A DNA stretch of 6,871 bases from an uncultured Clostridia bacterium (GCA_905235815.1 CAJOMT010000084.1:1-6871), one strand, 5' to 3'. Shown: positions 1 through 6,549, counted from the first letter of the stretch. Made by a program: numbers and translations. The notes: generated from the sequence alone by a model not told the origin.

Positions 1-961
1 CGCCGCTTTCCGGCACCACCTTAAACCCAGCCCTTTCAAAGACTGCGGCGGCAAATATTGCGCCTTTAACCGCACCGGCAACCACAGTAGGCGCAAGGAA
101 AAGTCCTTGGTAAAAACTCTGCATTACCCCTAAACTTGCGCCGACTTCCTGACCGAGCCCCGGAGCGGAAAGTCTGTAAGCGCACCTGTCGATATACTCT
201 TTTTTTCCGCAAATATATCCGCCGATCGGCGCTAATCCGCCGCCGGCGTTTTTTATGAGCGATCCGACGACCATATCCGCACCGACGTCCGACGGCTCTG
301 TTTCTTCCACGAATTCGCCGTAGCAGTTGTCGACCATAATTATTACGTCGGGCTTAATTCCCTTTATAAACGCTATCAATTCGCCTATTTGTCCGACCGA
401 AAGCGTAGGACGGGTCTGGTAACCTTTACTGCGCTGAATAGTTACGAGTTTGGTCTTTTCGTTTATCGCCGCCTTTATATTTGCATAGTCGAAAGAACCA
501 TCCGCAAGAAGATCCACTTGTCTATAACTTACTCCGTATTCCGCCAAGGAACATTTCGACTCCCTTATCCCTATAACTTCTTCAAGCGTATCGTAGGGCT
601 TGCCGACGGGAGACAAAAGTTCGTCGCCCGGCAATAAATTTGCGCTTAAAGCGACCGTCAAGGCGTGCGTTCCACACACGATTTGCGGCCTTACGAGCGC
701 CGCCTCGGTATGAAAAACGTCGGCGTACACCTTCTCTATTTTATCCCTGCCCAAATCGTTATAGCCATAACCGGTAGACGCCGCAAAACATGCGACGTCG
801 ACTTTATTTTTACGCATTGCGGATAAAACCTTGCATTGATTATATTCCGCTATTTTGTCTATACTTTTGAATTCTTCTTCGAAATCTTTTAAAACATTTT
901 CGCCGTAGCGGTAAACGCTTTCGCTTATTCCGAAGTCTTTATAAATCTCATTAACGCTCAT
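1..961 (-). CDS. PLP-dependent methionine gamma-lyase family protein (YnbB/'aluminium resistance' type), 3' end missing
   Basis: This is a fold-type I PLP enzyme of the Met_gamma_lyase family that includes Bacillus YnbB. Members are cytosolic and thought to act on sulfur amino acids by C-S lysis, but the substrate is rarely proven. The window shows 320 residues from the ATG at 961; the reading frame is open to the left edge. Family members are about 400-430 residues, so roughly the last quarter is missing. Visible family signatures are STGYGYNDLGRD (about 62-73), ALVRPQIVCGTHA (88-100), the VDNCYGEFVEE segment near 210-220 with the Asp expected to contact the PLP ring nitrogen, and GSLIKNAGGGLAPIGGY, where K237 is the expected Schiff-base lysine. 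No clear Shine-Dalgarno precedes the ATG. It starts 44 nt after the phosphatase stop, so co-transcription is likely, with a small hairpin in the gap. Family assignment is strong; the reaction is inferred. Confidence 0.9.
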   Translation of the reverse strand, partial: MSVNEIYKDFGISESVYRYGENVLKDFEEEFKSIDKIAEYNQCKVLSAMRKNKVDVACFAASTGYGYNDLGRDKIEKVYADVFHTEAALVRPQIVCGTHALTVALSANLLPGDELLSPVGKPYDTLEEVIGIRESKCSLAEYGVSYRQVDLLADGSFDYANIKAAINEKTKLVTIQRSKGYQTRPTLSVGQIGELIAFIKGIKPDVIIMVDNCYGEFVEETEPSDVGADMVVGSLIKNAGGGLAPIGGYICGKKEYIDRCAYRLSAPGLGQEVGASLGVMQSFYQGLFLAPTVVAGAVKGAIFAAAVFERAGFKVVPESG

Positions 962-975
962 ATTTCATAAAACGA

Positions 976-995
976 GGCGAAACTTACGTTTCGCC
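976..995 (-). other. Intercistronic hairpin, perfect 8-bp stem
   Basis: GGCGAAAC (976-983) and GTTTCGCC (988-995) pair perfectly around a 4-nt loop, in the 44-nt gap between the phosphatase stop and the PLP-enzyme start. Read leftward, it is followed by TCGTTTTATG, a poor U-tract that overlaps the leader of the next gene, so it is at best a weak or partial terminator. It could also be an mRNA-stabilising or processing hairpin that sets the ratio of the two proteins. The structure is seen; the role is inferred. Confidence 0.5.
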
Positions 996-1005
996 CATAT
1001 CTTTT

Positions 1006-2514
1006 TTATAATATTTCCAAATTCTTTTTGAATATCCTACGGAAATCCTGCGCCGCAGACATTGCGTCTTTTATTTCGAGCGAAGCGTCTCCGTCGAGTT
1101 CGGTTTTAAGTATTACCGAATCTCCGAGTACGTCGCACGTAATTCCCAATACGACTCCCGACATACTCCTATCCAGACTTTCGGCAATTCTGAGCATTAT
1201 ACCGAGTTTTCTTATGACGTCTACATCGTCCTCGCCGATATACGCCTTATATTTTACCAAATCGTTCATCGAAAAATCGTCGTTCTTATAGACGGAGGCG
1301 ACCATTGACGCCATTATTATTTCTCTCAGACTCAATCCGTATATGCTCGCATTCTGAATTATATACGCCGTATGCTTTTCAAAGCCGTAATATTTTACGT
1401 TAAGTCCCGTATCGTGGAGCATTGCAACGACCTTTAAGACTTTCAGATATTGTCTCGGGAACTTATGTAACACCTGCTTGAACAACTGAACGGAAAGATT
1501 CACTACGTGCTCCGCATGTTTTTGGTTGCACCCGTAAAATTTGACGATCGTCTGCAAACTGTAAGACAACACGTCCGTTATCGGTTTATCTATCGTCATA
1601 GGCATAGCGTAGTTGAACATTATGCCCTCTCTCAGTCCGCAACCCGAAACCGCCATATTGTCGAAATTCATATATTTCATAAAACTGCTTATCGCAGCGA
1701 GAGCGCTCGGGAAAACGTCCGCCCTGCCGTTGGATATGCCCTTTATTCTCTTGGTCTTGTCGAGATCGAGAACCTTTATCATATCGTAAACGTCGTTGAA
1801 TTCTTCCGCCGAAATACGATAATTGTGTACCGTCAAAAGCGGGCTCTTGCTCTTCTTTTTACATACTTTGCAAAGGCTCCTTACCGAACCGCCGACGCCT
1901 ATGAATTGAGTGTCGGGATCGACGGTCTCAAGCCAATCTATCCTCTTTAACTGTTCGGTGAAAAATTCCTCTATCTTCGCAGTCTGCTCCTCGGGGGCAA
2001 GTCCGTCGCCGGAAAAAAGTTCGGTAAGCGTAACCGAGCCGAAAGGAAGCGTTGCGTAATTTAAGAGATTGCGCCTGTTGTAATATACGATCTTGGTGCT
2101 TCCTCCGCCGATTTCAAAGATAAGTCCTCTCGGAATATCCATCGTGTTTATTACGCCTCTATAAACGTACGCCGCCTCTTCTTCTGCGGTCAAAACTCTC
2201 AATTTAATTCCGCACGTCGTAGCGACTTCGTCCAGAAAACTCCTCTGGTTTTTCGCACGCCTTACAGCCGCCGTCGCAACCGCTATTATCTTCTCTATTC
2301 CGTAAGCGTCGCAAAGTCTACGGAACATTTTTATCGTTTTTAAAGTTTCCGCTATGCGCTGAGGCTTCAAAAAGCCGTCTCTCTCCATATCTTTGCCGAG
2401 CCGCAAAGCTTCTTTCATTTGGTCAACAACCATAAAATGCCCGTCTCCGAGCATTTCCACTATAACCAATCTCGCCGAATTAGACCCAAGGTCTATAATA
2501 CCTATCTTTTCCAA
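1006..2514 (-). CDS. Ppx/GppA-family phosphohydrolase with C-terminal HD domain
   Basis: Predicted cytosolic enzyme of the exopolyphosphatase / guanosine pentaphosphate phosphatase family (ASKHA fold), which removes phosphate from polyphosphate or pppGpp. With the chosen start it is 502 residues, the size of the long HD-bearing class. Motifs in order: IIDLGSNSARLV (6-17, phosphate loop 1), LTAEEEAAYVYRGV with the probable catalytic Glu at 113, EIGGGSTK (134-141, phosphate loop 2), LPFGSVTLTE (156-165), GVGGSVRSL (206-214) and SGCGLREG (290-297). The HD-like part has HAEHV near 334-338, LHDTG at 366-370 and H381. Start: TTG at 2514 has AGAGG six bases upstream and begins right before the first strand. 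A longer TTG start at 2529 (507 residues) has no ribosome site. Oddity: loop 2 usually reads DIGGGSTE, but here Asp is Glu and the final Glu is Lys, so the metal site may be altered. Whether it acts as Ppx or GppA cannot be told from sequence. Confidence 0.93.
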   Translation of the reverse strand: MEKIGIIDLGSNSARLVIVEMLGDGHFMVVDQMKEALRLGKDMERDGFLKPQRIAETLKTIKMFRRLCDAYGIEKIIAVATAAVRRAKNQRSFLDEVATTCGIKLRVLTAEEEAAYVYRGVINTMDIPRGLIFEIGGGSTKIVYYNRRNLLNYATLPFGSVTLTELFSGDGLAPEEQTAKIEEFFTEQLKRIDWLETVDPDTQFIGVGGSVRSLCKVCKKKSKSPLLTVHNYRISAEEFNDVYDMIKVLDLDKTKRIKGISNGRADVFPSALAAISSFMKYMNFDNMAVSGCGLREGIMFNYAMPMTIDKPITDVLSYSLQTIVKFYGCNQKHAEHVVNLSVQLFKQVLHKFPRQYLKVLKVVAMLHDTGLNVKYYGFEKHTAYIIQNASIYGLSLREIIMASMVASVYKNDDFSMNDLVKYKAYIGEDDVDVIRKLGIMLRIAESLDRSMSGVVLGITCDVLGDSVILKTELDGDASLEIKDAMSAAQDFRRIFKKNLEIL

Positions 2515-2524
2515 AACATACCTC
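2515..2524 (-). promoter_or_regulatory. Ribosome binding site that fixes a TTG start for the phosphatase gene
   Basis: On the minus strand AGAGG (complement of 2521-2525) lies six bases before TTG at 2514. No comparable purine run precedes the longer in-frame TTG at 2529; indeed the AGAGG would sit inside that longer coding sequence. This supports the shorter protein starting MEKIGIIDLGSNS. Confidence 0.6.
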
Positions 2525-2537
2525 TGCAATCAATAAC

Positions 2538-2566
2538 TATATATTAGTTTATATTATTTATTTCAA
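2538..2566 (-). promoter_or_regulatory. Candidate sigma-A promoter for the phosphatase gene
   Basis: On the minus strand TTGAAA (complement of 2561-2566) is followed after 17 nt by TATATA (complement of 2538-2543). This would start a transcript with a leader of about 15-20 nt before the TTG at 2514. An alternative just upstream is TTTTCA-17-TAATAT. The DNA is so AT-rich that chance matches are expected, hence moderate confidence. If it is active, the phosphatase and PLP genes have their own promoter apart from the transporter pair. Confidence 0.4.
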
Positions 2567-2586
2567 TCGTGCATAATATTAGCATA

Positions 2587-2628
2587 TTATTTAATTTTTG
2601 AAAAGAGTTTATTTATACTTTTGTGCAA
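2587..2628 (-). CDS. Possible 13-codon leader peptide
   Basis: In the 165-nt gap between the transporter pair and the phosphatase gene, the minus strand has AAAGGAG (complement of 2633-2639), the best Shine-Dalgarno match in this gap. Four bases later a TTG opens a 13-codon frame, MHKSINKLFSKIK, ended by TAA at 2589-2587. The peptide would be strongly basic (five Lys, one His). No known leader peptide is recognised, and the ribosome site may be accidental or may be a relic. Its overlap with the TTGTGCAA repeat could equally mean the bases are conserved as DNA rather than RNA. Confidence 0.2.
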   Translation of the reverse strand: MHKSINKLFSKIK

Positions 2629-2656
2629 AATTCTCCTTTTATTGTGCAATTTGCAC
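2621..2656. promoter_or_regulatory. Operator-like repeat cluster TTGTGCAA
   Basis: TTGTGCAA occurs at 2621-2628 and again at 2642-2649, 21 bp apart, which is two helical turns. The second copy continues into an inverted half, TTGCAC at 2651-2656, so that GTGCAA-T-TTGCAC is a near-perfect 13-bp dyad. This sits between the transporter pair and the phosphatase gene, upstream of the proposed phosphatase promoter. The arrangement resembles a binding site for a dimeric regulator, but no known regulator is identified and the surrounding DNA is AT-rich. Confidence 0.35.
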
Positions 2657-2679
2657 TCGATAACCACAATATATAGTTC

Positions 2680-3054
2680 CTAATCATTGTTTCCATTAAG
2701 TCTATCTGAAAAAAATTGCAGGAAGGAAAGCAGTATCAAAAAGGCGCCGAAAATTCTCTTTAAAACCTCGCCGCCGATAGCTTGCGCCGCAAGCCCCGAC
2801 AAAAACGAACATATTACCGCCGGCAAGATCATATAGATTATTCCCTTCGTCTGAACTAATTTATTCTTAAAATGTATTATAAGCGACACTATTGCCATAG
2901 GTATAAAGGCAATCAGATTCGCCGCCTGCGCCTCGTGCTGTAAAGCGCCGAAAAACATCGTGATAAGCGGTATCAAGACCGTGCCGCCGCCCATTCCCAT
3001 TCCGCCGAGAACGCCGGAAAGAGCCGCTATTAACAAATATCCAACAAATTCCAT
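2680..3054 (-). CDS. TauE/SafE (TSUP) family half-transporter, second of pair
   Basis: Integral membrane protein of 124 residues, half the usual 240-270 of TauE/SafE permeases, which export or import sulfite, sulfoacetate and other small organosulfur anions. It carries one copy of the family repeat: a glycine-rich entry loop GVLGGMGMGGGTVLIPL (14-30), then AANLIAFIPMAIVSLII (44-60), a third helix about 72-92, and a fourth about 99-116 ending in a short polar tail. About four membrane segments are expected. The ATG at 3054 lies 3 nt after the stop of the upstream half-gene, with only a weak GAG as ribosome site, so translational coupling is likely. The partner has the same layout, so the two probably assemble as a heteromeric transporter equal to one eight-helix TauE. 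The substrate cannot be read from sequence. Confidence 0.85.
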   Translation of the reverse strand: MEFVGYLLIAALSGVLGGMGMGGGTVLIPLITMFFGALQHEAQAANLIAFIPMAIVSLIIHFKNKLVQTKGIIYMILPAVICSFLSGLAAQAIGGEVLKRIFGAFLILLSFLQFFSDRLNGNND

Positions 3055-3057
3055 AAC

Positions 3058-3426
3058 TCAAAAAAACAATAACTTCACGCCTGCGGCGAGCATTACCACC
3101 GCAAAAATTTTGACTACGATCTTAGGTTTTAACTTGCTAAGCAGCAGCGCCCCTACCGCTCCGCCTGCCGTAACCCCTATCGATATGGGCAAAACAATAG
3201 AAAAATCCGCTCTGCCGCTGACTATATACACTATTGCACTCACTACCGTTATCGGCAAAATCACGAGTAGCGCCGTTGCGTGGGCGACCTTGGTCTTCAT
3301 CTTCATAAAGTAAGTCATAAGCGGTACGGCAATCATTCCCCCTCCGCCGCCGAACAAACCGTTCGCCACTCCCGTCAATGCTCCCGTAAACGCCATAGCG
3401 CACTTTTCCTTTACGCTGTTTTTCAT
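3058..3426 (-). CDS. TauE/SafE (TSUP) family half-transporter, first of pair
   Basis: Integral membrane protein of 122 residues, nearly equal in size to its downstream partner. It has one TauE/SafE repeat: GALTGVANGLFGGGGGMIAV (15-34, glycine-rich loop), the VAHATALLVILP segment (47-58), and helices at about 57-70, 75-97 and 103-121, ending in Phe-Phe and TGA. The ATG at 3426 is preferred because GGGGG stands five bases before it and the protein then begins with a short basic stretch. An in-frame GTG at 3477 would add 17 residues (with Lys, Arg, Trp) but has no convincing ribosome site. It is first in the leftward transcript. Together the pair totals 246 residues, the size of a normal full-length member. 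Paired half-size TauE/SafE genes are, to my knowledge, found in other Clostridia. The two halves share a frame and are separated by one TGA. Confidence 0.85.
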   Translation of the reverse strand: MKNSVKEKCAMAFTGALTGVANGLFGGGGGMIAVPLMTYFMKMKTKVAHATALLVILPITVVSAIVYIVSGRADFSIVLPISIGVTAGGAVGALLLSKLKPKIVVKIFAVVMLAAGVKLLFF

Positions 3427-3482
3427 AAAAACCCCCGATAATCGACTTATTGCCCACCTTTTTATATTTGTAACCACAAAAA

Positions 3483-3510
3483 ATTATCCACGCTTTAAGT
3501 CTTTTGAAAA
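3483..3510 (-). promoter_or_regulatory. Candidate promoter for the TauE/SafE pair
   Basis: On the minus strand TTTTCA (complement of 3505-3510), a 16-nt spacer and GATAAT (complement of 3483-3488) form a plausible sigma-A promoter. It would give a leader of about 50 nt before the ATG at 3426. It is the best leftward candidate in the divergent region 3427-3645, but it departs from consensus in the -35 box. Confidence 0.35.
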
Positions 3511-3581
3511 TTAGTATCGTCCACTTTTAAGAATTTTAATTGAGTTTTTACCATTTTTTTATATTTTTGTCGTTTAAAAAG

Positions 3582-3610
3582 TTGAAATTCATAAAAAAGT
3601 AGTGTATAAT
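3582..3610 (+). promoter_or_regulatory. Near-consensus sigma-A promoter of the large surface protein
   Basis: TTGAAA (3582-3587), an exact 17-nt spacer and a perfect TATAAT (3605-3610), preceded by A/T tracts that could serve as an UP element. Transcription should begin near 3617, giving a leader of about 29 nt. This is the strongest promoter match in the window and suggests substantial constitutive expression. Confidence 0.8.
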
Positions 3611-3636
3611 ATATGGGTATCAAATAAATTATTTAC

Positions 3637-3642
3637 AGGTGA
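3637..3642 (+). promoter_or_regulatory. Ribosome binding site of the large surface protein
   Basis: AGGTGA ends three bases before the ATG at 3646. It fixes this start, and the signal peptide begins directly from it. Confidence 0.7.
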
Positions 3643-3645
3643 TTT

Positions 3646-6528
3646 ATGAACGAAAACAAAAGTAAGCAAAACTTAAGGGCTTTTCTTTCACTTTTTATCG
3701 CTTTGGCTTTGACGTTCGTACTCGCTTTTGCGACCGCTTGCGGCGGATCGGACGAAAGCACAAGCACGAGCGAAAGTACAAGCAGTAGCGAAAAAGAAGA
3801 AGAAACCGCTAAAGACGAACAAACGCTCAGCAACGGCGACTTCGAGTTCTATGCGACTTCGGGCTTCCCCGTTTCGTCAAGCTCGATACAATGGACCAGA
3901 AGCTTGGACGGCAACGTCTACAATGCAAAATCTTCAAGCGATACGTCTTGGGGTATCATCGATACCGCTGACGAGGCATTCAAAGCTCTCGACTCGAAGT
4001 TAAAACCTTTCTATAACAGCGAGGACGAAACTTTCGTCAACCCCCGTACTCCCGGTTACACCGAAGAAAACGGCTATCCCGAAAATGATTCCGATACCGA
4101 GGTGAACGAGAACGGCTCGAAAATTTTGATGCTCCGCAACAAGTACGGCAACGGCGTTGGTACCGCTCAATATGTTAAGAGCGCAAAGACCATTACCCTT
4201 GCTCCCGAAAATTGCGCCAAAATTTCGGTTTGGGTAAGAACCGACGAACTTTCTTCTTTACAAGAGTACAATGATTTCGGTGCGTACATTAAAATACTCA
4301 ACACCGTAAATTCATCTATCGAACCGCTCGTAATCAAGAACATCAATACCGAAAGCAAATGGGTTAACTACGTTATATACCTTAAACCCTCCGCTTTTGC
4401 GACGACTAAATATCAAGTTGTATTAGGTCTCGGTATGGGCGACGAAAAGCACCCCGAAGAACTCTGCGAAGGCTTTGCGTTTTTCGATAACGTAGAATAT
4501 ACCATTATCGATCCGAAAGCTTACGATGAGGCTGCGGCTATAGATACGGTTGCTCTCTATAATTCGGATAACCAAAATATATTGGATAAAGACGACAGCG
4601 CTTATAACCCCTCGGCATTTACCATCAATAAAGCCGGTGCGGAATACGACGGCGCTCCCGTAAACGTAAAAGAGGACTTCTCCAAAAAGGAAGAAAAACT
4701 TGCTATCTTGGGCGAAGGCAATTATAATAACGTAAACCCGGACACCGAAAACAACGTCGTCAAAAACAACTCCGACGAAGGTTATTCGGCAGGTTATACC
4801 GCAGACGGAATAGAAATAGGCGATTTGAACGTTCCCGCAAATTCGATATATATGAGTTTCGACGGAGCAATCGGTTCGTCCTATACCTATACCACTCAGG
4901 AATTTACTCTCGCCGCTAAAAAGCAGATCAAAATTTCGTTTATGGCGAAAGTTTCCGCTAAGTCTTATTCGACAAACGCCTCCGTCGTATTGGTAGACGG
5001 CGAGAACGACAGCACGTCTTTCCCGAGCTTTACCACCGACAATTTGGAAAACGAATATCACGACAATTATATAAGATATACGTTCTACGTTCAAAACACG
5101 TACGACACGGAGTTAACCTACAAATTCAAATTCTCTTTCGGCCCGACTGAAATGACCGTTTCTTCGCCGACGGTAAGAGATTTGCCGATAGGTTATGCAA
5201 TATTTACAGATTTTTCGTTTGTAGACCTTACCGATTCAGAATATAATACTGTGGACGTTTCAGGCAATACCGACGTAAAAGCATCGCTCAAAGGAGATTA
5301 CCTGAACCCCGAAGAAGATGAAGATACCGAAGAAACCGAGGACTACTCCGAAGTAAAAGAAGAACAATCCGAGTACGCTTTCTCAATAACCGGAAACGAT
5401 TACGGCACTTTGTCCAAAGAAGCTCTTCCGCTCACTCAATTCACTTCTTCCTATAGAACGGCTCAAAATGGAGATTCTGTAATAGGTCTTATTAACAGCG
5501 CTTTCAATTACAACTACGACGCTAACCTTTCAGCAGCGCTCGGTAAACTCGAAAACGCAGCGAAAACAAATCACGTTCAACCGATAATGATATACAATAA
5601 AGAGGCGACTGCCGCAGGTTTGATTCAGCAGTCCCCCGTAACCCTTTCCGCTAACACTTCTTACGTATTCACCGTAAAAGTAAAGGCTTTGGGCGACGCA
5701 AAAGCGTATATCTATCTTATCGACACCGCAACTACCAAACAAGAGGCCGGAAACGTTGAATATTCTTATCTCGTATTCTCCACTCCCGATGACAACACTT
5801 TGGATAAAGTGGAAAAGAATATGTTTACGATAGTTAAGGCGGGCGACACGGACGATTACGTAACCGTAAGATTCTATATCCGCACCGGCGACGATGAGAT
5901 GAAATTGAGAATTGAAGTATGGAACGGCGACCGCGACGGCAACGATAACTGCGAAGGTACCGTCCTCGTAGATTCGATATCCACTTCGACCACGGGATAT
6001 GCTACGTTTGAAGAAATGGAGAAAAATTACCATTACACCGAGTTCTCCACCTACGAATACAATCAAGGCCGTATCTACTCTTATAACGACGAATATACCG
6101 AAAGCAATAAAATAGCGGACGAGTATGAAAATGCGGATACTTACGTTGTATTTGCCGAGTCCGAAGACGGCACCGTCAAATTCGCTAAATACGACGCATT
6201 CTCGAAATATAATATAGTTAAGACGGAAACCGAATCCGAAAGCGAATCGGAACCCGAAAGCAATCCGAATACGGACGAAACGATAGGAAGTCTAATATGG
6301 CTCCAGATAACTTCGCTCATTATCGCAATAGTATTGATATTGGTTCTTATCGCCATAGTAATTCGTAAGATCGTAGAAAAGCGTAAGAAAAAGAGAGAAA
6401 AGACCAAAAATTATTACACCGGCTATAACAAGAACACACGCAGAGTTCCCTCGCACAGCGACATAGAAGCGCCTGACGACGACGGAGCGGAATACGATTA
6501 CGGTTCAGACGACGACAATAAAGACTAA
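3646..6528 (+). CDS. Large exported lipoprotein-like protein with three beta-sandwich modules and a C-terminal TM anchor
   Basis: Protein of 960 residues with no recognised named family. Residues 1-31 form a signal peptide (basic start, hydrophobic 12-31) ending ATA before Cys32, a loose lipobox; the acylated Cys would tether it outside the membrane. A Ser/Thr/Glu spacer follows (35-60). Three modules then share the same landmarks: a strand near ITLAPENCAKISVWV (183-197), FTLAAKKQIKISFMAKV (420-436) and VTLSANTSYVFTVKVK (665-680), and a closing GFAFFDNVEYT (276-286), GYAIFTDFSFV (516-526) and GTVLVDSISTS (771-781). NGDFEF at 63-68 plus this layout resembles carbohydrate-binding (CBM4/9-like, galactose-binding-fold) domains. 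An acidic linker (555-576) precedes module 3, and a Glu/Ser/Pro stalk (860-875) precedes a transmembrane helix (882-907) and a 53-residue cytoplasmic tail, first basic then acidic. No catalytic motif, LPXTG or dockerin is seen. A surface glycan-binding or adhesive role is inference. It is a single-gene unit. Confidence 0.85.
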   Translation: MNENKSKQNLRAFLSLFIALALTFVLAFATACGGSDESTSTSESTSSSEKEEETAKDEQTLSNGDFEFYATSGFPVSSSSIQWTRSLDGNVYNAKSSSDTSWGIIDTADEAFKALDSKLKPFYNSEDETFVNPRTPGYTEENGYPENDSDTEVNENGSKILMLRNKYGNGVGTAQYVKSAKTITLAPENCAKISVWVRTDELSSLQEYNDFGAYIKILNTVNSSIEPLVIKNINTESKWVNYVIYLKPSAFATTKYQVVLGLGMGDEKHPEELCEGFAFFDNVEYTIIDPKAYDEAAAIDTVALYNSDNQNILDKDDSAYNPSAFTINKAGAEYDGAPVNVKEDFSKKEEKLAILGEGNYNNVNPDTENNVVKNNSDEGYSAGYTADGIEIGDLNVPANSIYMSFDGAIGSSYTYTTQEFTLAAKKQIKISFMAKVSAKSYSTNASVVLVDGENDSTSFPSFTTDNLENEYHDNYIRYTFYVQNTYDTELTYKFKFSFGPTEMTVSSPTVRDLPIGYAIFTDFSFVDLTDSEYNTVDVSGNTDVKASLKGDYLNPEEDEDTEETEDYSEVKEEQSEYAFSITGNDYGTLSKEALPLTQFTSSYRTAQNGDSVIGLINSAFNYNYDANLSAALGKLENAAKTNHVQPIMIYNKEATAAGLIQQSPVTLSANTSYVFTVKVKALGDAKAYIYLIDTATTKQEAGNVEYSYLVFSTPDDNTLDKVEKNMFTIVKAGDTDDYVTVRFYIRTGDDEMKLRIEVWNGDRDGNDNCEGTVLVDSISTSTTGYATFEEMEKNYHYTEFSTYEYNQGRIYSYNDEYTESNKIADEYENADTYVVFAESEDGTVKFAKYDAFSKYNIVKTETESESESEPESNPNTDETIGSLIWLQITSLIIAIVLILVLIAIVIRKIVEKRKKKREKTKNYYTGYNKNTRRVPSHSDIEAPDDDGAEYDYGSDDDNKD

Positions 6529-6549
6529 TAAAAATTCGTAAAATCGAAT

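Larger units (their letters stand above)
3427..3645. other. Divergent AT-rich intergenic region
   Basis: This 219-nt gap separates the leftward transporter pair from the rightward surface-protein gene. It holds the two outward promoters described separately and several A/T homopolymer tracts (for instance 3553-3568). I see no small gene, riboswitch or clear operator dyad in it. Confidence 0.6.

Noticed and set aside
1507..1950. A 147-codon open frame on the plus strand
   Set aside because: It is antisense to the phosphatase gene, whose family motifs run straight through this stretch; also 1028-1291. The 82-codon plus frame at 389-637 is likewise antisense to the PLP enzyme.
2573..2590. Inverted repeat ATAATAT / ATATTAT as a terminator or operator
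   Set aside because: It is only A/T pairs in very AT-rich DNA, with no GC stem and no U-tract; chance is a sufficient explanation.
3058..3060. TGA read as an amino acid (alternative genetic code) joining the two TauE/SafE halves
   Set aside because: The other reading frames contain no in-frame TGA, all visible Trp codons are TGG, and a fused protein would have almost no loop between helices four and five.
3754..3825. Low-complexity Ser/Thr/Glu-coding DNA as a tandem repeat element
   Set aside because: It is in frame within the surface protein, the units vary, and such spacers are common after lipoprotein signals. The similar Glu/Ser tract at 6223-6265 is the stalk before the membrane helix.
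4423..5094. A 223-codon open frame on the minus strand
   Set aside because: It lies wholly opposite the surface-protein gene, has no recognisable family, and its composition is that of an antisense frame. The same applies to 5530-6066 and 6141-6407 on the minus strand.
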